Positions 1 to 6,223 of a stretch of DNA of 9,246 nucleotides are shown piece by piece. The notes beneath the pieces were generated by a model. It did not search any database. It was not told the DNA's origin and was given only the letters and a program-made list of their open reading frames with translations. The stretch is taken from NCBI GenBank assembly GCA_036495445.1, contig DASXMX010000424.1, positions 1-9,246 on the forward strand, read 5' to 3'. Positions within the stretch are counted from its first letter, which is position 1, and every line of letters begins with the position of its first letter. This DNA comes from DASXMX01 sp036495445. Lineage in GTDB: Bacteria; Planctomycetota; Phycisphaerae; Tepidisphaerales; Tepidisphaeraceae. The position numbers were made by a program, and so were the translations under genes.

Positions 1-399
1 ATCGCGATCCCCTACCATCCCTCGCGCATCGTGATGTACGCAGGCGATAATGACCTCGCCGCCGGCAAAACGCCAAAGCAGGTGCTCGCGGACTTCCAGG
101 CGTTCGCCAGCAAGGTCCATAACAGCCTGCCGGACGTGCCGATCACCTTCATCTCGATCAAGCCGAGCATCGCGCGGTGGAAGCTGGTGGATAAGATCAA
201 GGAGGCCAACGCGCTGGTCGAGCAGTATGCGCAGACGGAGAAGCACGTCGACTTCGTCGACATCTTCCCCGCCCTGCTCGGCCCCGACGGCCAGCCGCGC
301 AAGGAACTGTTCCGCCCCGACGGGCTGCACATGAGCCCCAAGGGGTATGCGATCGTGGTGTCGATCCTGAAGCCGAGGTTGGAGGGAAAGAAGGGATAA
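1..399 (+). CDS. SGNH/GDSL-type hydrolase, C-terminal part (5' end outside window)
   Basis: The frame is open from the first base and stops with TAA at 397-399, giving 132 residues without the true start. Two signature blocks of the SGNH hydrolase fold are visible: YAGDND at residues 13-18 (block III, the oxyanion-hole G-x-N-D) and DGLHMSPKGY from residue 107 (block V, with the catalytic pair D107 and H110). The catalytic serine and block I would lie upstream of the window. Family members are esterases, lipases or carbohydrate deacetylases; the substrate cannot be told from this fragment. In planctomycetes such enzymes are often exported, but the signal region is not visible. The next gene starts 46 nt downstream on the same strand, so the two may be co-transcribed. 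The family call is secure; the specific activity is unknown. Confidence 0.88.
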   Translation: MAIPYHPSRIVMYAGDNDLAAGKTPKQVLADFQAFASKVHNSLPDVPITFISIKPSIARWKLVDKIKEANALVEQYAQTEKHVDFVDIFPALLGPDGQPRKELFRPDGLHMSPKGYAIVVSILKPRLEGKKG

Positions 400-445
400 G
401 TCCTGAGTGCTGGGGACTGAGTTGGGGAGGGCGAGGAACCATCGC

Positions 446-1384
446 ATGCGCATGCTACCTATAGCCCTTGTCGCGACTGTCGTATCCCTATTGCCGGCGG
501 TCTGCGCCCGCGGCGAGGACAAGCTCGACCTCAAACTCCACCTCACGCAGGGCGAGTCCCGCCAGATGACTGTCTCGCTTGATCAGACCATCCAGCAGAC
601 GGTCCAATCCGCCGCGCAGCAGACGAGCCAGTCCCTGTCGGTGACGTATACGTTCGCGGTGGCCGACGTGGACGCGAAGGGGAACGCGACGGTGTCGGTG
701 CGGTATGACGCGGTGGCGTTCCACGCGCAGACGCCCTCGGGGCGGGTGGATTACGACTCGTCGAAGCCGGCCACGGGGCAGTCGCCGCCCATGGCCGGCG
801 GGCTGGCGGCGTTGGTCGGGCAGGGCTACGCGATGACGGTCAGCCCGCAGGGCTCGATCACGCAGGTCACCGGGTTGCAGAAGATGCTGGACGCCGTGCT
901 GGCCCGGCTCAACCTGCCGGAGGGGCCGCTCCGCGTCGCCGCGGAGAAGGCGGTGCGGCAGCAGCTCAGCGAGGCGAACCTGAAGCAGGGCCTGGCCCAG
1001 ATCTTCGCCCCCTTCCCCGATCATCCGGTCGCGGTCGGCGAAAGCTGGTCGCGCACCGAGCAAGTCAACCAGGGTTTCCCGACAAAAGTGGAGACGACCT
1101 ACACGCTCGAGAGCCGCGAGAACGGCGTCGCCCACGTGAAGGTCGCCGGCAAGGCCGCCACCGCCTCCAACGCCACGATGGACCTGGGTCCCGTGAAGAT
1201 GACCTACGACCTCAAGGGCGACCAGGCCGGCTCGCTCGACATCGTCGAATCCACCGGCTGGACCCGCCAGGCCGAGCTCCGCCAACACCTCGCCGGCTCC
1301 GCCACCCTCCGCAACCCCGTCGCCGACCCGCAGACCGTGCCGGTGACCATCCAGTCGACGCTGAAGAGCGAACAGAAACCTTAG
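446..1384 (+). CDS. Exported protein resembling the DUF6263 family
   Basis: This encodes 312 residues from ATG 446. I prefer this start to the GTG at 407 because GAGGA at 433-437 lies 8 nt upstream and because it places a clean signal peptide at the N terminus: MRM, a hydrophobic run (LPIALVATVVSLLPAV), then CARGED, with likely cleavage near residues 20-22. The mature part is rich in T, S, Q and V and looks beta-rich. It has features I associate with DUF6263-like proteins: an opening about a low-complexity load (KLDLKLHLTQGE), a VSPQGSITQVTG segment, and a central FPDHPVAVGESWSRTE segment followed by alternating strands. No catalytic motif, transmembrane helix or lipobox is visible. It probably sits in the periplasm or on the cell surface. 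The function is unknown, and the family assignment rests on pattern memory, not on a search. Confidence 0.75.
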   Translation: MRMLPIALVATVVSLLPAVCARGEDKLDLKLHLTQGESRQMTVSLDQTIQQTVQSAAQQTSQSLSVTYTFAVADVDAKGNATVSVRYDAVAFHAQTPSGRVDYDSSKPATGQSPPMAGGLAALVGQGYAMTVSPQGSITQVTGLQKMLDAVLARLNLPEGPLRVAAEKAVRQQLSEANLKQGLAQIFAPFPDHPVAVGESWSRTEQVNQGFPTKVETTYTLESRENGVAHVKVAGKAATASNATMDLGPVKMTYDLKGDQAGSLDIVESTGWTRQAELRQHLAGSATLRNPVADPQTVPVTIQSTLKSEQKP

Positions 1385-1577
1385 CCCGGCCCCGCGGTTC
1401 GGCCCGCGCCTCAGATCCCCAAAGGTGCTGTTTTGTGGCAAAGTGTGGCGCGCCCAAGACCCGTCTATTTCGCTCAAATAATTGCAATTAATAATGTTAC
1501 AGAAATATTACCCATTTTAACGATGCGCAACACGACTTTTTGACGGATCGCAACTGCACCACCCCAAATTCCGGATC

Positions 1578-1657
1578 GCGGCCGGTGATAGAGTGCCCCA
1601 CGCGGGCCTCGTGAGGATTCGGTTCGAACGAATACGGCCGAACCCTAGTCCGGCCGC
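1578..1657. other. Possible structured RNA element closed by an 8-bp stem
   Basis: GCGGCCGG at 1578-1585 is perfectly complementary to CCGGCCGC at 1650-1657. Inside lie a GCCC/GGGC hairpin at 1595-1607 and a 5-bp stem ATTCG/CGAAT at 1617-1633 with a 7-nt loop. The self-complementary hexamer CGGCCG occurs three times (1579, 1635 and 1651), so alternative pairings exist. It could be a small RNA or part of a 3' end, or simply chance pairing in GC-rich DNA. Confidence 0.25.
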
Positions 1658-1674
1658 TGCCGCCAACGACGAAA

Positions 1675-1711
1675 CCCCCGACTCCATGACTTCAGGTCAA
1701 GGTGCAGGGGG
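1675..1711 (-). terminator. Possible weak terminator hairpin after the pseudopilin gene
   Basis: CCCCC at 1675-1679 pairs with GGGGG at 1707-1711, and TGAC at 1687-1690 pairs with GTCA at 1696-1699 around a 5-nt loop. Further C-G pairs lie between them, with four mismatches. It lies 29 nt beyond the stop codon of the minus-strand gene. Only a short T run (TTT) follows on the minus strand, so intrinsic termination would be weak. Confidence 0.4.
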
Positions 1712-1740
1712 CGTGTCGCTTTGAATTGCCGGTCCCTAGA

Positions 1741-2703
1741 TTACTGGAAGATGTTATACCACTCGTCCACTGAAAGAATCGTTGTGGTTCGAGCGTGTTC
1801 GAAAATCTCGCCGACCGAATGGGTCTCGACATGTCCGTCGAAAAAGCAGTAATTGCCGAAACCGATCGGTTGCCGCCAGGTCGAAGGAGGTGGCGTGGTC
1901 GTTGGCATCATCGACGGCTGATTGAAGTCATCCGTACCCAAATGTCGGTTGGCAGGGTAATCCCCGCCCGGATTAACCGACGTAAAATTGAACGGCTGGC
2001 CAGCGGAGCCCGCTCCACTCAACAGTTCGCAGACCCCGTCGTTCGGTGCCTCCTCCTCGAAAATACAAATCTTGTTGGCAGGATGCCGGACTTGAGCAAT
2101 GTTAATGGCCTTGAACACGTTGTTGGCTGAAAAGTTACCGTGGTAGTAGTGTTGGACGAAATCCCATTGCATCATACCGGTGAACGAGTAGCTGAAGTTC
2201 CTTTGCGTGATGAAGGTCGCGCCACCCAAAGCGCTCGGCCCGAAGCCCAACTGATCGGACGGACAGGTGAAAATCTGCTGCCGCGAATAGGTACTCGGCG
2301 GAAAATAGACCATCAAGGCCCCTTCGTCGCCGCCGGAGGATCCCGTGCGCGTGGTCGTCACCGGAGTTTTACCGAAGACTGCGATGCCGATCCCCGTGGC
2401 CCCCAGTCCCGTGCTGTTGCCGGTCATCCAGTAGGCTAGCGGATAACTCGTGGTCGGGGGCGGTGCGTCGTTCACGCCCGGCGGGACCGGCAACTGGCCC
2501 CTGTTCTCCTGCACGTACATCATGACGTATTGAAAGATCTGCCGCTCATTGCTGGCGCACTTGATCATCCGGGCCTGCTCGCGGGCCCGGTTGAGGGCGG
2601 GGAGCAGGATCGAGATGAGCAGGCCAATGATCCCGATGACAACGAGCAGCTCGACGAGCGTGAAGGCTCGTCGGCGGGAACAGGAGCTAGCGCGCGTCTG
2701 CAT
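1741..2703 (-). CDS. Pseudopilin-like protein with prepilin N-terminal methylation domain
   Basis: This encodes 320 residues from ATG 2703. An in-frame GTG lies three codons upstream, but the AAAGGTG at 2718-2712 serves as a ribosome binding site 8 nt before ATG 2703. A basic leader (SRRR) precedes AFTLVELLVV: prepilin peptidase should cut between A13 and F14, and E18 is the conserved Glu at +5. The hydrophobic helix spans about residues 14-38. Further on come FTCPSD and, near the C terminus, FFDGHVE (D289), both typical of the large planctomycete H-X9-DG/DUF1559-like pseudopilin group. Here the last conserved-type histidine (H254) is 34 residues before the DG, not 9. Position -1 of the cleavage site is Ala instead of the usual Gly. 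The product is probably anchored in the inner membrane and handled by type II secretion or type IV pilus machinery; its specific role is unknown. Confidence 0.9.
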   Translation of the reverse strand: MQTRASSCSRRRAFTLVELLVVIGIIGLLISILLPALNRAREQARMIKCASNERQIFQYVMMYVQENRGQLPVPPGVNDAPPPTTSYPLAYWMTGNSTGLGATGIGIAVFGKTPVTTTRTGSSGGDEGALMVYFPPSTYSRQQIFTCPSDQLGFGPSALGGATFITQRNFSYSFTGMMQWDFVQHYYHGNFSANNVFKAINIAQVRHPANKICIFEEEAPNDGVCELLSGAGSAGQPFNFTSVNPGGDYPANRHLGTDDFNQPSMMPTTTPPPSTWRQPIGFGNYCFFDGHVETHSVGEIFEHARTTTILSVDEWYNIFQ

Positions 2704-2763
2704 GGCATTCACCTTTGTCTAAACACGTGCGCGGGGCCGTCCAGGATGGTTCGTACCGACCGT

Positions 2764-2809
2764 GTTACTAAAGTAACGCCACGGGGTGGGCAAGTCAATT
2801 AAGAATTGA
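2764..2809 (-). promoter_or_regulatory. Predicted promoter of the pseudopilin gene overlapped by two inverted repeats
   Basis: On the minus strand TTGACT (2798-2793, five of six consensus bases) is followed after exactly 17 nt by TACTTT (2775-2770, three of six). The predicted transcript would begin near 2763, about 60 nt before the start codon. A perfect repeat GTTACT-AA-AGTAAC (2764-2777) covers the -10 box, and a second, TCAATT-AAG-AATTGA (2795-2809), covers the upstream edge of the -35 box. This arrangement suggests repressor or activator binding; the regulator is unknown. Confidence 0.45.
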
Positions 2810-2984
2810 AAAGGCGCAGGGGAAAATAATTGCATGCGTCCACGGATGCGAAACGGAGGCCGCTCCCGGCTAGCCATCTCGCAACCGTTCTTCAAGAAAC
2901 GGTTCCAGTTCCATCGCCACGCGCCGCACGATACGCCGCGACGACGCGCCTCTCGGACGAGAACGCGCCCCGCGCCTCTTCCGT

Positions 2985-3821
2985 TCAGACGTATAACCGC
3001 CCTTCCCGCGGGTAGCGCGGGTGGCGGGCGATCGCTTGATGATCCGCGGCGTCGAAACCGTGCGCCGCCCCGACGGCCGCGATCACCGCATCGAGCGCAT
3101 CCCCGCCACCGTTCCGCATGATGACATTGCGCTGGCTTGGCGAGATCCGCACAAAACGCGCGAGGCCTTCGAGGATCGCCCGGCGGGTGCGGAGGCGCCT
3201 GGCGGTCAGCGGGCCGCCGGCGGGCTGTTTGTAGTTCTGGTGCGGGAGGCCGAGCCGCTTGAGCGTCGAGCCGGGGCACGATTCGACGACCACGCGCCTG
3301 GCCTTCGACAGCCGCCGGTAGTGGAACGGCAGGATGGCCGTCCCGGCGACACGGGCCAGCGGCGCCAGCACGTCGCGCATGCCGTGATAGGTTTGGTAGA
3401 TGATCCGATAGTGATAGCAGTCGAACGGCGTGCGGGCGTCGTCGTCGGTCGTTCGCCGGATGTGCATCGGCCCGCCCAGCGCCCGCGCCCGCCGGACGCA
3501 CTCCTCCCCGAGCGCGTACGCGTCGTCCCACTCGCTCACGTGCGCGAGCTGCTCAGGCCACCGGCACCCGTCGGGCAGCACTTCGATCGGCAAACCGAAC
3601 GGAAAGTCCATCCCCCACAGCGCCCGCTCCGACCGCGCGATCCGCTCGACCAGGTGCGCCAGTGCGGGCCCGCGCTCCGCGGCCCCGCACAGGGACCGCA
3701 GGCGCGAGAGTTCCACCAACTCCGCCGCGCCCCGCCGCACGTCCATCTGTGCGATCCAGATGTTCTCCCCCGCCAGCTTCGCGCCGCTGAAGTCCACGCC
3801 GTAAACGGATTGAAACGTCAC
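2985..3821 (-). CDS. DUF429 family protein, predicted RNase H-fold nuclease-like
   Basis: This encodes 278 residues from GTG 3821. The frame is open upstream to 3935, but that extension translates the repeat at 3859-3937. GGGAG lies 9 nt before GTG 3821, and the family's usual opening, VYGVDFSGA, begins six residues in. Visible family landmarks are D10 (GVDFSGA), D72 (GMDFPFGLP), the tract YHYRIIYQTYHGMRD at 137-150, E180 in VVVESCPGSTLKRLG, and D241/D244 in GGGDALDAVIAA. The acidic residues are spaced as in RNase H-like folds, which is the published prediction for DUF429; no activity is established. The C terminus EGRLYV matches the short 'EGW-I-Y' style ending common in the family, so the gene appears full length. 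It lies downstream of the ABC exporter on the same strand, with 148 nt and a double hairpin between them. Confidence 0.85.
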   Translation of the reverse strand: MTFQSVYGVDFSGAKLAGENIWIAQMDVRRGAAELVELSRLRSLCGAAERGPALAHLVERIARSERALWGMDFPFGLPIEVLPDGCRWPEQLAHVSEWDDAYALGEECVRRARALGGPMHIRRTTDDDARTPFDCYHYRIIYQTYHGMRDVLAPLARVAGTAILPFHYRRLSKARRVVVESCPGSTLKRLGLPHQNYKQPAGGPLTARRLRTRRAILEGLARFVRISPSQRNVIMRNGGGDALDAVIAAVGAAHGFDAADHQAIARHPRYPREGRLYV

Positions 3822-3858
3822 TCGCTTCCACTCCCATTGCGCAATAGGCACGCTTTCC

Positions 3859-3937
3859 GGGTGGCACGGACAAGTACTCTTGTCCGTGGGAGTCGCTCGG
3901 CGGACGCCACGGACATGTGTACATGTCCGTGCCACCC
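3859..3937. repeat. Double-hairpin (BIME/REP-like) intergenic repeat
   Basis: The outermost 14 bases, GGGTGGCACGGACA (3859-3872), recur as their exact reverse complement at 3924-3937. Inside are two perfect hairpins: arms CACGGACAAG/CTTGTCCGTG (3865-3874 and 3879-3888, loop TACT) and CACGGACATGT/ACATGTCCGTG (3908-3918 and 3921-3931, loop GT). The two hairpins share the CACGGACA core but differ at their tips, as expected for two related palindromic units facing each other. It lies between the ABC exporter and DUF429 genes and may affect transcript ends. No transposase is nearby. Confidence 0.85.
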
Positions 3938-3969
3938 CGTAGCAGCTTCGCGTCCCCGCGCCTCACGCC

Positions 3970-5865
3970 TCACTCCGCCATCTCCGGCATCGCCTCCTCG
4001 GCGGCGCGCATGAACCGGCTGAACCACCCGCTGCCGCGGGCCAGTTCGACCGGCGGGCCCTGCTCGGTCACGCGGCCGTCCTCGATCACGAAGACGAAAT
4101 CCGCCTGGGCGATGAGGCTGGGGCGATGGCTCGTCAGCACCGTCGTCCGCCCCGCCATGAGGCGGTCCAGGGCGGCGATGATCGCCGCCTCCGAGTCCGG
4201 CTCCACGCTGCTGGTCGGCTCGTCGAGCAGCAGGACCGTCGGGTTGGCCAGGAACGCGCGGGCGATGCTGATCCGCTGCTTCTGCCCGCCGCTCAGGCGG
4301 ACGCCCCGCTCGCCGACGCGCGTGTCATAGCCGTTGGGCAGCTTGCTGATGAACCCGTGCGCGTTGGCCGCCTTCGCGGCGGCGACCACCTGCTCCATCG
4401 TCGCTTCCGGGTGGCCGTAGCGGATGTTGTCGAGGATGCTGTCGTTAAACAGGAACGTCTCCTGCTGCACGAGGGCGAAATGGCTGCGTAGGCTGTCGCG
4501 CGGGATCGATCGCAGGTCGCGGCCATCGAGCAGGACTTGCCCGCGGACCGGGTCATAAAACCGGAGGAGCAGATTGAGCACGGTGCTCTTGCCCGCGCCA
4601 CTCGGGCCGCAGAGCGCGACCGTCTGACCGGGCTCGATGCGGAGATTTACGTCCTCCAGCACCGCTCGCCCGATCGCCTGCTGGTTGCCATCGGATGAGG
4701 GCTGAGGCGCCGCTTCAGCCGGGTAGCGGAACCAGATGTCGCGCAGTTCCATCGCCCCTCGCACGTGATCGAGCGGCACCGCATCGGGCGAATCGGGAAG
4801 CTCGTCCGGCGCGTCGAGCACCTCGAATACGCGCCGCCCCGCCGCCACCGCCCGCTGCACCATGTCGTTGACGCGGGCCAGCGTCTGCACGGGGCCGTAG
4901 AGGCGCCACCAGTAGGCGCGGAACGCGATCAGGTCGCCCAGCGTGAACCCGCGGCCTGTGAGGATGAAGAACCCGCCGACGCCGATCATGAAGATGTTGC
5001 TGAAGAATCCGACGCCGCGGGTGAAGCCGAAGAAGAGGCTGCGGGCGTTGATCGCCCGGATCTGCTCACGGTAGTAGCTCTCGGTGGCGTCGCGGAAGCG
5101 CTTGCCCTCCTGCTCCTCGCGGCCGAAAATCTTGATCACGACGACGCCGGACAGGTTCTCCTGAAGGCGGGTGCTGATGTCCCCGAGCCGGTCGCGGGCG
5201 GCGGCGTAGATCGGCTTGATCCGCGCGTTGAAATACCGCAACAGCACGTACACCGCGACCAGCGGCGACAGCGAGATCGCCGCCACCCGCCAGTTCATCA
5301 GCATCACCAGCACGACCGTCGCCACCCAGACGATCCCCTCGCCGACGATCACGTCGATGCTGTTGACGATGAACGTCTGCAGCTCGTCCACATCCCCCAT
5401 CGCCCGGCTCATCAAATCACCCGTGCGCTGTCGCTGCAGATACCCCAAGCTCTGCGACTGGAGCTTGTGATAGACCCGGTTGCGGAACGCGAGGATGAAC
5501 CGCTGGGCGACGCGGTTCATCAGGTTGGTGCTGAGCGTCCCCATCGTCTCGCCCACGGCGTAGACGACGAACAGCCAGGCCATCGCCGAAAGCAGCAGCG
5601 ACATCTTCGAGTGGATCGTGCCGCCGAAGGATAAGAGCGTGCTGAGGACGGGGGTCGGGTGATACTTGCCGGCCAGGATCAGGTCGTCGGTGACGTACTT
5701 CCAGACGAGGGCGGGGAACAGCTCGCAGGGGGTGGAGAGGACCAGCAGGAGCAAGCCGAGGCCGATCAGGGGCCAATACGGGCGCAGGAGCTTGAGAAGC
5801 CGCAGCAAGAGGTGGGCTTTATCGGTTTTCGTTTCGTGTTCAAGAGTTGGGGGAGCCTCCGCCAT
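3970..5865 (-). CDS. ABC exporter half-transporter (MsbA/multidrug type, fused membrane and ATPase domains)
   Basis: This encodes 631 residues, the usual length for a fused half-transporter that works as a dimer in the inner membrane. The membrane domain has about six helices (near 31-48, 88-106, 171-191, 193-212, 282-303 and 308-330). The ATPase domain has the A-loop Tyr Y381, Walker A GPSGAGKST (420-428), Q-loop Q467/Q468, signature LSGGQ (524-528), Walker B VLLLDE (544-549) and H-loop H580. All catalytic residues are present. Two oddities: the D-loop reads SSVE where SALD is usual, and about 13 extra residues follow the A-loop tyrosine. Export of lipid, lipopolysaccharide precursor or drug are all possible, and the substrate cannot be inferred. 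There is no Shine-Dalgarno before ATG 5865; a -10-like TAAAAT lies just upstream, so the message may be leaderless. The gene stands alone, with long gaps on both sides. Confidence 0.93.
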   Translation of the reverse strand: MAEAPPTLEHETKTDKAHLLLRLLKLLRPYWPLIGLGLLLLVLSTPCELFPALVWKYVTDDLILAGKYHPTPVLSTLLSFGGTIHSKMSLLLSAMAWLFVVYAVGETMGTLSTNLMNRVAQRFILAFRNRVYHKLQSQSLGYLQRQRTGDLMSRAMGDVDELQTFIVNSIDVIVGEGIVWVATVVLVMLMNWRVAAISLSPLVAVYVLLRYFNARIKPIYAAARDRLGDISTRLQENLSGVVVIKIFGREEQEGKRFRDATESYYREQIRAINARSLFFGFTRGVGFFSNIFMIGVGGFFILTGRGFTLGDLIAFRAYWWRLYGPVQTLARVNDMVQRAVAAGRRVFEVLDAPDELPDSPDAVPLDHVRGAMELRDIWFRYPAEAAPQPSSDGNQQAIGRAVLEDVNLRIEPGQTVALCGPSGAGKSTVLNLLLRFYDPVRGQVLLDGRDLRSIPRDSLRSHFALVQQETFLFNDSILDNIRYGHPEATMEQVVAAAKAANAHGFISKLPNGYDTRVGERGVRLSGGQKQRISIARAFLANPTVLLLDEPTSSVEPDSEAAIIAALDRLMAGRTTVLTSHRPSLIAQADFVFVIEDGRVTEQGPPVELARGSGWFSRFMRAAEEAMPEMAE

Positions 5866-5873
5866 GTCGGGAG

Positions 5874-5879
5874 ATTTTA
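5874..5879 (-). promoter_or_regulatory. Candidate -10 box for a leaderless ABC exporter transcript
   Basis: TAAAAT (minus strand, 5879-5874) matches five of six bases of the -10 consensus and ends 8 nt before the ATG, so transcription would start within a few bases of the start codon. No good -35 box is seen 16-18 nt upstream. The lack of any purine-rich ribosome binding site before the ATG fits a leaderless message. Confidence 0.3.
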
Positions 5880-5961
5880 GGAGTGCGGAGGGCGAAGCTG
5901 TAGGCGCGAGGCAATCGGCAGAAGCGATTTGGGATTATCAGTTCAACGAAGCGGCATGTTG

Positions 5962-6194
5962 CCCCCCTCTCCCTCCGGGAGAGGGTCGGGGTGAGGGGGG
6001 ATTGCGGGCGCCTCTCGCGATGCCGCAGAGCCCAAATGTTGTCATCCTGAGCGGGAGCGAAGGATCTCCGCGTCGAGAAACTCAACCGACCCAGAGATCC
6101 TTCGCTCCCGCTCAGGATGACAAGGAATTCGGCTCTCCCGCAGGTCGTTCGTAATTCCCCCTCACCCCAACCCTCTCCCGGAGGGAGAGGGGGA
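5962..6194. repeat. Nested inverted-repeat composite, outer arms
   Basis: The outer arms are 5962-6001 (40 nt) and 6156-6194 (39 nt), reverse complements of each other apart from one substitution and one-base differences in the C/G runs. Each arm is itself a hairpin with 9-bp stem CCCTCTCCC/GGGAGAGGG and a 3-nt loop (5965-5985 and 6171-6191). Read as protein this gives the familiar spurious 'LTPTLSRRERG' string found across many bacterial genomes, a sign of a widespread non-coding repeat. The hexamer CGGCAT flanks the composite on both sides (5952-5957 and 6198-6203), which could be a trace of a target duplication or chance. Confidence 0.88.
6039..6123. repeat. Perfect 30-bp inverted repeat inside the composite
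   Basis: Positions 6039-6068 and 6094-6123 are exact reverse complements over 30 bases, separated by 25 nt. The arm begins TTGTCATCCTGAGCGGGAGC. Similar TCATCCTGAGCG... sequences are widespread intergenic repeats in planctomycetes and other bacteria. A transcript through it would form a very stable stem, which could stop or protect the message of the gene ending at 6224. Confidence 0.9.
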
Positions 6195-6223
6195 AAACGG
6201 CATAATCGAGTTCAATCGGGTGT

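Larger units (their letters stand above)
1385..1740. other. Gene-free convergent intergenic region with AT-rich island and structured GC-rich part
   Basis: No convincing coding sequence lies in these 356 nt between two converging genes. Positions about 1462-1545 are strikingly AT-rich for this genome and contain a perfect 12-bp palindrome, TAATTGCAATTA, at 1479-1490. From 1578 onward the DNA is GC-rich and can form several hairpins, including one at 1675-1711 that may end the minus-strand gene. A TTGACG at 1540-1545 could be a -35 box for a plus-strand transcript, but the -10 match is poor. Confidence 0.6.
5866..6223. other. Gene-free intergenic region occupied mainly by a nested inverted repeat
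   Basis: No gene is supported in these 358 nt between the lone GspE-type domain gene and the ABC exporter gene. Positions 5962-6194 are repeat DNA. The remaining 90 or so bases next to the exporter gene presumably carry its promoter. The frames that stay open here owe that to the repeats. Confidence 0.7.

Noticed and set aside
488..1477. A 329-codon open frame on the minus strand
   Set aside because: It is antisense to the exported DUF6263-like gene, has no signal or motif, and is rich in Arg, Gly and His as antisense frames here usually are.
1617..1633. A stem-loop with loop GTTCGAA that looks like a tRNA T-arm, inside an 80-nt region closed by an 8-bp stem
   Set aside because: The conserved G53-C61 pair is out of register by one base, and no D-arm, anticodon arm or CCA-like end fits on either strand. 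It is not a tRNA, including tRNA-Sec.
2883..2904. AACCGTT/AACGGTT hairpin downstream of DUF429 as a terminator
   Set aside because: The 7-bp stem is not followed by a T run on either strand, so it is not a convincing intrinsic terminator.
2870..2914. A 14-codon minus-strand frame reading MELEPFLEERLRDG after the DUF429 stop
   Set aside because: The peptide looks protein-like, but there is no ribosome binding site, and DUF429 already ends in a family-like EGRLYV, so a frameshifted C terminus is unlikely.
3021..4013. A 330-codon open frame on the plus strand across the DUF429 gene and the repeat
   Set aside because: It is antisense to DUF429 and runs through the palindromic repeat and into the ABC gene end; its composition is shadow-like.
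5962..6194. A CRISPR array or insertion sequence suggested by repeated GC-rich units
   Set aside because: The repeats are inverted, only two copies of each exist, spacers are not regular, and no transposase or Cas gene is present.
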